From positions 1 through 64,000 of the forward strand of contig JAODUO010001673.1 of NCBI GenBank assembly GCA_025642075.2: a stretch of 64,000 nucleotides of DNA, in the 5' to 3' direction. Below are positions 60,201-64,000 of this stretch, in pieces (position 1 is the stretch's first letter; every line of letters starts with the position of its first letter). This stretch comes from Ridgeia piscesae (taxonomy: Eukaryota > Annelida > Polychaeta > Sabellida > Siboglinidae). The notes under the pieces were generated by a model. It was given only the letters and a program-made list of their open reading frames with translations, made no database searches and had not been told where the DNA came from. A program made the translations under genes and the position numbers.

Positions 60201-62085
60201 TAGTTCTATGAAATAGGAGCTAGATAATTGGTTAACCTGGTAGATATGCATCTGTGTGAGATGACAACTGTATTGGTGTATTATTTAGATGATTTACAGT
60301 TGTTTGAGATGGGAGCAGTGCTTTTGATTCAGATGGGAGCTGCACAGTTTTTGATATGGAGGATGGACAGTTTTTTTAGATGGAGGCTAGACAGATATTT
60401 GAGATGGGAGCTGTGCAAATGTTTGAGGTGATGGCTGGACAGTTGTTTGAGATGGAGGCTGGACAGTTGTTTGAGATGGAGGCTGGACAATTGTTTAAGA
60501 TGGTAGCAGCATAGTTGTTTGAGATGGAGGCAAACCGTTGTTTGATGTGGGAGCTGGACAGTTGTGTGAGTCGGACGGTGGAAAGTTGTTTGCAATGGCG
60601 TCTGCGCAGTTACTTGAGAGGGGAGCTTGACAGCTGTTTGACATGTGAACTGGACAGTAGTTTCAGTTTGAATCTGGACAATTATTTGAATTGGGAGCTG
60701 CACAGTTGTTTGAGATGGAGGCTGGATGGTTGTTTGAGATGGAGGCTGGACAGTTGTTTGAGATGGAGGCTGGATAGTTGTTTGAGATGGAGGCTGGACA
60801 GTTGTTTGAGATGGAGTCTGGAGTTGCTCGAGATGGGAGCTGGACAATTGTTTGACATGGAGGCTGGATAGTTTGTTGAGATCGAGGCTGGACTGTTGTT
60901 TGAGATAGAGGTTGGAGAGTTGTTTGAGATGGGGGCTGGATAGGTATTTGACATGGTTGCGGTGTTGTTGCTAGAGATGTGAGTTGTACTATTGAATGAG
61001 ATGGGAGGTGTGCTGTTGCTTGAGATGGGAGTTTTTTGTTGTATGAGATGGTAGCTGCACAATTGTATGATATGTGAGGTGTATAGTTGCTTGAAGTGGG
61101 TGCTGTGTAGTTCTGTGATATTGGAGGTAGATAATTGTTTGATATGGGAAATATGCAACTGGCATGGCCGCTGTGCAGTTGTATGAAATGGCATCTGTAT
61201 TGTTATATTATTTATAAGTTTTACGGTTGCTTGACATTTGAGATGGATACTGCACAGTTTTTTGAGATGGATACTGCACAGTTATTTGAAATGGGAGCTG
61301 GACAGTTGTAAGAGATGGGAGCTGTGCAGTTATTTGAGATGGATACACAGTTGTTTCAGATGGTGGCTGGAAAGTTGTTTGAGATCGGAGCTGTGCACTT
61401 GTTTGTGATGGTGGCTGGACAGTTGGTTGAGATGAGATATACGTTTAGTATTCTTGTGTAGGGCACCGATCTACCATGCGGGAATTAACCCAGGATATTA
61501 GAATGTATTATTATTATTATGGAGGCTGGACAGTTGCTTGAGATGGTAGTGGTGATGTTGCTAGAGATGGAAGTTATAGTTCTGTATGAGATGGGATGTG
61601 TGCTGTTGCTTGAGTTGGGAGATTTTCTGTTGTATGAGATGGTAACTGCACAATTGTAAGATATTTGAGGTGTAGTATTGCTTCAGATGGGAGTTTTTCT
61701 GTTATATGTGGTGGTAGTTTCACAATTGTATAATATGTGAGGTGTACTGTTGCTATATATTGGGAGTTTTTTGTTGTGTGAGATGAAAGCTGCACAGTTG
61801 TAGTGTTGCTTAAGAGGGTGGTGTTTCTGTTGTGTGACATGGCTGCTGCACAGTTGTTTGATATGTGAAGTGTACAGTTGCTTGACGTTGGAGCTGATTA
61901 GTTCTATGAGATGGAAGCTAGATAATTGGTTGACCTGGTAGATATGCAACTGTGTGAGATGGCAGCTGTATTGGTGTATTCTTTAGATGATTTAAGTTGT
62001 TTGAGATGGGAGCAGTGCTTTTGAATCAGATGGGATCCGTACAGTTGTTTGAGTTGGGAGCTGCACTGTTTTTGATATAGAGGAT
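57296..62085. repeat. 4.8-kb satellite of 24-bp units with higher-order structure
   Basis: The basic unit is GTTGTTTGAGATGGAGGCTG plus GACA, with variants GGGAGCTGCACA. It repeats nearly 200 times with drift. A longer phrase beginning CTGGTAGATATGCAACTGTG and followed by GAGATGGCAGCTGTATTG recurs at about 57301, 58141, 58889, 60238 and 61936 (a degenerate version near 61139). Most copies are preceded by GAGCTAGATAATTGGTTGAC. The spacing between copies is about 750-1700 bp. Because 24 is divisible by 3, many frames are open on both strands (plus: RWRLDSCL; minus: NNCPASIS, QLSSLHLK), but these are regularly interrupted and lack gene signals. Confidence 0.93.
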
Positions 62086-62600
62086 GGACAGTGGCGTGTG
62101 TCAGGTTGTATATAGCTTCCCAAGTGGCGTGTGTCAGGTGGTATATAGCTTCACAAGTGGCGTGTGTCAGGTTGTATATAGCTTCCCAAATGGCGTGTGA
62201 CAGGTTGTATATAGCTTCCCAAGTGGCGTGTGTCAGGTGGTACATAGCTTCCTAAGTGTCGTGTGTCAGGTTGTATATAGCTTCCCAAATGGCGTGTGTC
62301 AGGTGGTATATAGCTTCCCAAGTGGCGTGTGTTAGGTAGTATATAGCTTCCCAAGTGGCGTGTGTCAGTTTGTATATAGCTTCCCAAGTGGCGTGTGTCA
62401 GGTGGTATATAGCTTCCCAAGTGGCGTGTGTCAGTTTGTATATAGCTTCCCAAGTGACGTGTGTCAGGTTGTATATAGCTTCCCAAGTGGCTTGTGTGTC
62501 AGGTTGTACATAGTTTCCCAAGTGGCGTGTGTCAGGTTGTATATAGCTTCCCAAGTGGCGTGTGTCAGGTTGTATATAGCTTTCCAAGTGACATGTGTAT
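62086..62600. repeat. 33-bp tandem satellite
   Basis: About 15 units of GTGTGTCAGGTTGTATATAG plus CTTCCCAAGTGGC, 33 bp each. One 35-bp unit (extra TG near 62495) and a few substitutions occur. It directly follows the 24-bp satellite. There are no unique spacers, so it is not a CRISPR array. Confidence 0.95.
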
Positions 62601-62820
62601 TCCAAAATTGTATTAGGGTCTAATTTACACCATTAATATTATTTTCGGTTTGGAGTTGGAATTATATTTTCGATACAGAAGAGACTAGTAATTCGACTCG
62701 AACCTCTGTCTTCTCTCGCGGTAGTCGACTAGGCGGAGTGAATGAGTGAAATAATATATAAATAAAACTGACTATGCATGTTGAAAGTGTTTGATTAGTG
62801 AGGTTGTGTCCATTTTAATT
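62601..62820. other. spacer
   Basis: Nothing recognised. Confidence 0.4.
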
Positions 62821-63007
62821 GAATAGCCGTGTTTTATTTATGAACGTGTGTTACGTTTGCGAGAATGTGCGTGTCTGTATGTGTTTGTATTTATTTGTCT
62901 GTGTGTTCGATTGTGTTGTTCCGTTGGTGTATGTATGTGGGTGGGTATGTTTGTTTGCGTATGTGTTTGTTGTTGTGTTATTTATATATGTGTTTGTTAT
63001 TGTGTTA

Positions 63008-63053
<46 letters not shown>

Positions 63054-63148
63054 GTGTTTGTGTTTGTGTTTGTGTTTGTGTATGTGTTTGTTATTGTGTT
63101 ATTTATATATGTGTGATTGTTTGTGTATGTGTTTGTTGTTGTGTTATT

Positions 63149-63200
<52 letters not shown>

Positions 63201-63260
63201 TGTGTGTGTGTTTGTTTGTGTATGTGTTTGTTGTTGTGTTATTTATAGGTGTGCATGGTT
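62821..63260. repeat. TG-rich compound repeat
   Basis: A longer phrase (GTGTTTGTTGTTGTGTTATT, then TATATATGTG or TGTGTG) recurs at about 62966, 62992, 63085, 63129 and 63224, separated by (TG)n of different length. It is a minisatellite with microsatellite inserts. Confidence 0.9.
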
Positions 63261-64000
63261 GTTTAATGTATATGTGCATGTTTGCGTACATGTGCTTATT
63301 TACTTGTAAACAGGTGTGTATGTATTCGTGTGCGTGGGTGCATGTGAGTGTATACGTGTGGCATGTGTGTGAGTGTCTGTAAGCGTGGGTTTACGCGTGC
63401 GGTTTTTTGTATGTGTGTTTGTACGTAGTTTTTTCCGGCTGTAGCAGTGACCTATGTTTATTATGTGTTATTCAACCAAGACCCTTGATTTTCTAATTGT
63501 TTCAGTTTTTTCATATTTATGTGTCAAGAAGGCACGAAATGTTATGTAAGTGTTTCCCTCCCCTCTCCCACGCTTGATATTATTCACTACTAAATATATG
63601 TCAAAATATGTTAATAATCTCATGATTTACATATGCCACAATAAAAAAGCAATTCACGTACGAATGAAGTATGTTCTATGCCGTAGTAAGGAAACATCCG
63701 TCATGTCTGCTTTACCTTGCTTTGGATGATAGTTTGTTGTGAGGAAGACGTATAGAAATCTAGCGTAGACCCATGTTTGGGCTACCGGCTGTCACACAAT
63801 GACACGTTCGTGACGCATCAACTGAGACACAGGCAAAATGTAAAGATTAGCGATGTGAACCGTTTGCCTCTATATGCGTACCATATGTGTCACACCGTTT
63901 TCTCATGCGTTTCGAAGCTGTGAGCAGGAAACGTATCGCTTTGTGCCAGCGGCGCCACACTGTAGCTTACTGGGACACACCGCCAATGAATGACTGGTAT
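63261..64000. other. spacer to window end, nothing recognised
   Basis: No supported gene; 63700-64000 is less AT-rich but without recognisable coding. Confidence 0.4.

Noticed and set aside
57344..61194. Many 60-180-codon frames of the RWRLDSCL, NNCPASIS and QLSSLHLK type
   Set aside because: The unit length (24 bp) is a multiple of three, so frames stay open by default. They are interrupted at irregular points on both strands and lack gene signals.
62086..62600. 33-bp direct repeats considered as a CRISPR array
   Set aside because: Units are strictly head-to-tail without unique spacers, in an animal-type genome; it is a satellite.

Overview
The window looks like repeat-rich DNA from an invertebrate animal, most likely a marine mollusc or another lophotrochozoan, though this is an inference. 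The support is AT-rich spacer DNA, GT/AG splice signals, many long microsatellites, and several kinds of decayed retroelement (DIRS-like, CR1/L2-like, Rex1-like, RTE-like). It also holds exons of two protein families that I know to be expanded in marine invertebrates. There is no bacterial-style operon, rRNA, CRISPR array or complete tRNA gene.

Host-type coding sequence is sparse. On the minus strand, an exon at 13315-13893 (perhaps starting at 13960) and a phase-matched exon at 1362-1517 with an RNxxxH (HEPN-type) motif look like two parts of one DZIP3-like gene. They are separated by about 11.8 kb of transposon-filled DNA. Weaker exon candidates lie at 6500-6594, 7862-8025, 12974-13070, 14558-14687 and 15303-15703. 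Two relatives of a large invertebrate family with a probable C-terminal PIN-like region lie on the plus strand: a long, many-times broken copy at 29672-34200 and a partial copy at 56186-57294. The partial copy has a 362-bp intron exactly where the long copy is intronless.

Most of the rest is mobile DNA. A DIRS-like element (minus strand, about 8.57-11.2 kb) appears to have its downstream pol part at 5.65-6.06 kb, split by about 2.5 kb of other sequence. LINE remnants lie at 0.41-0.65, 12.05-12.64, 16.73-18.39, 21.31-22.21, 38.23-39.82, 47.73-48.79 and 51.67-52.00 kb. Non-autonomous DNA transposons include a 114-bp pogo-type MITE with TA duplications (8247-8360), hAT-like elements at 18607-19641 and 34565-36029, and a 3.09-kb hAT-like element at 37381-40471. 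The last has a 5-bp duplication, contains a LINE, and sits inside one of two inverted copies of an unnamed dispersed repeat. A tRNA-derived SINE lies in the other copy.

The right third is dominated by tandem arrays: 42-bp units at 45.1 kb, (TACA)n, (CA)n, (GTCC)n, a 4.8-kb array of 24-bp units with higher-order structure (57.3-62.1 kb), and a 33-bp satellite (62.1-62.6 kb). Nothing here forms an obvious functional system. The most useful observations are the nested-insertion records, the split DZIP3-like gene, the intron-containing versus intronless pair, and two adjacent perfect palindromes at 11.5 kb.
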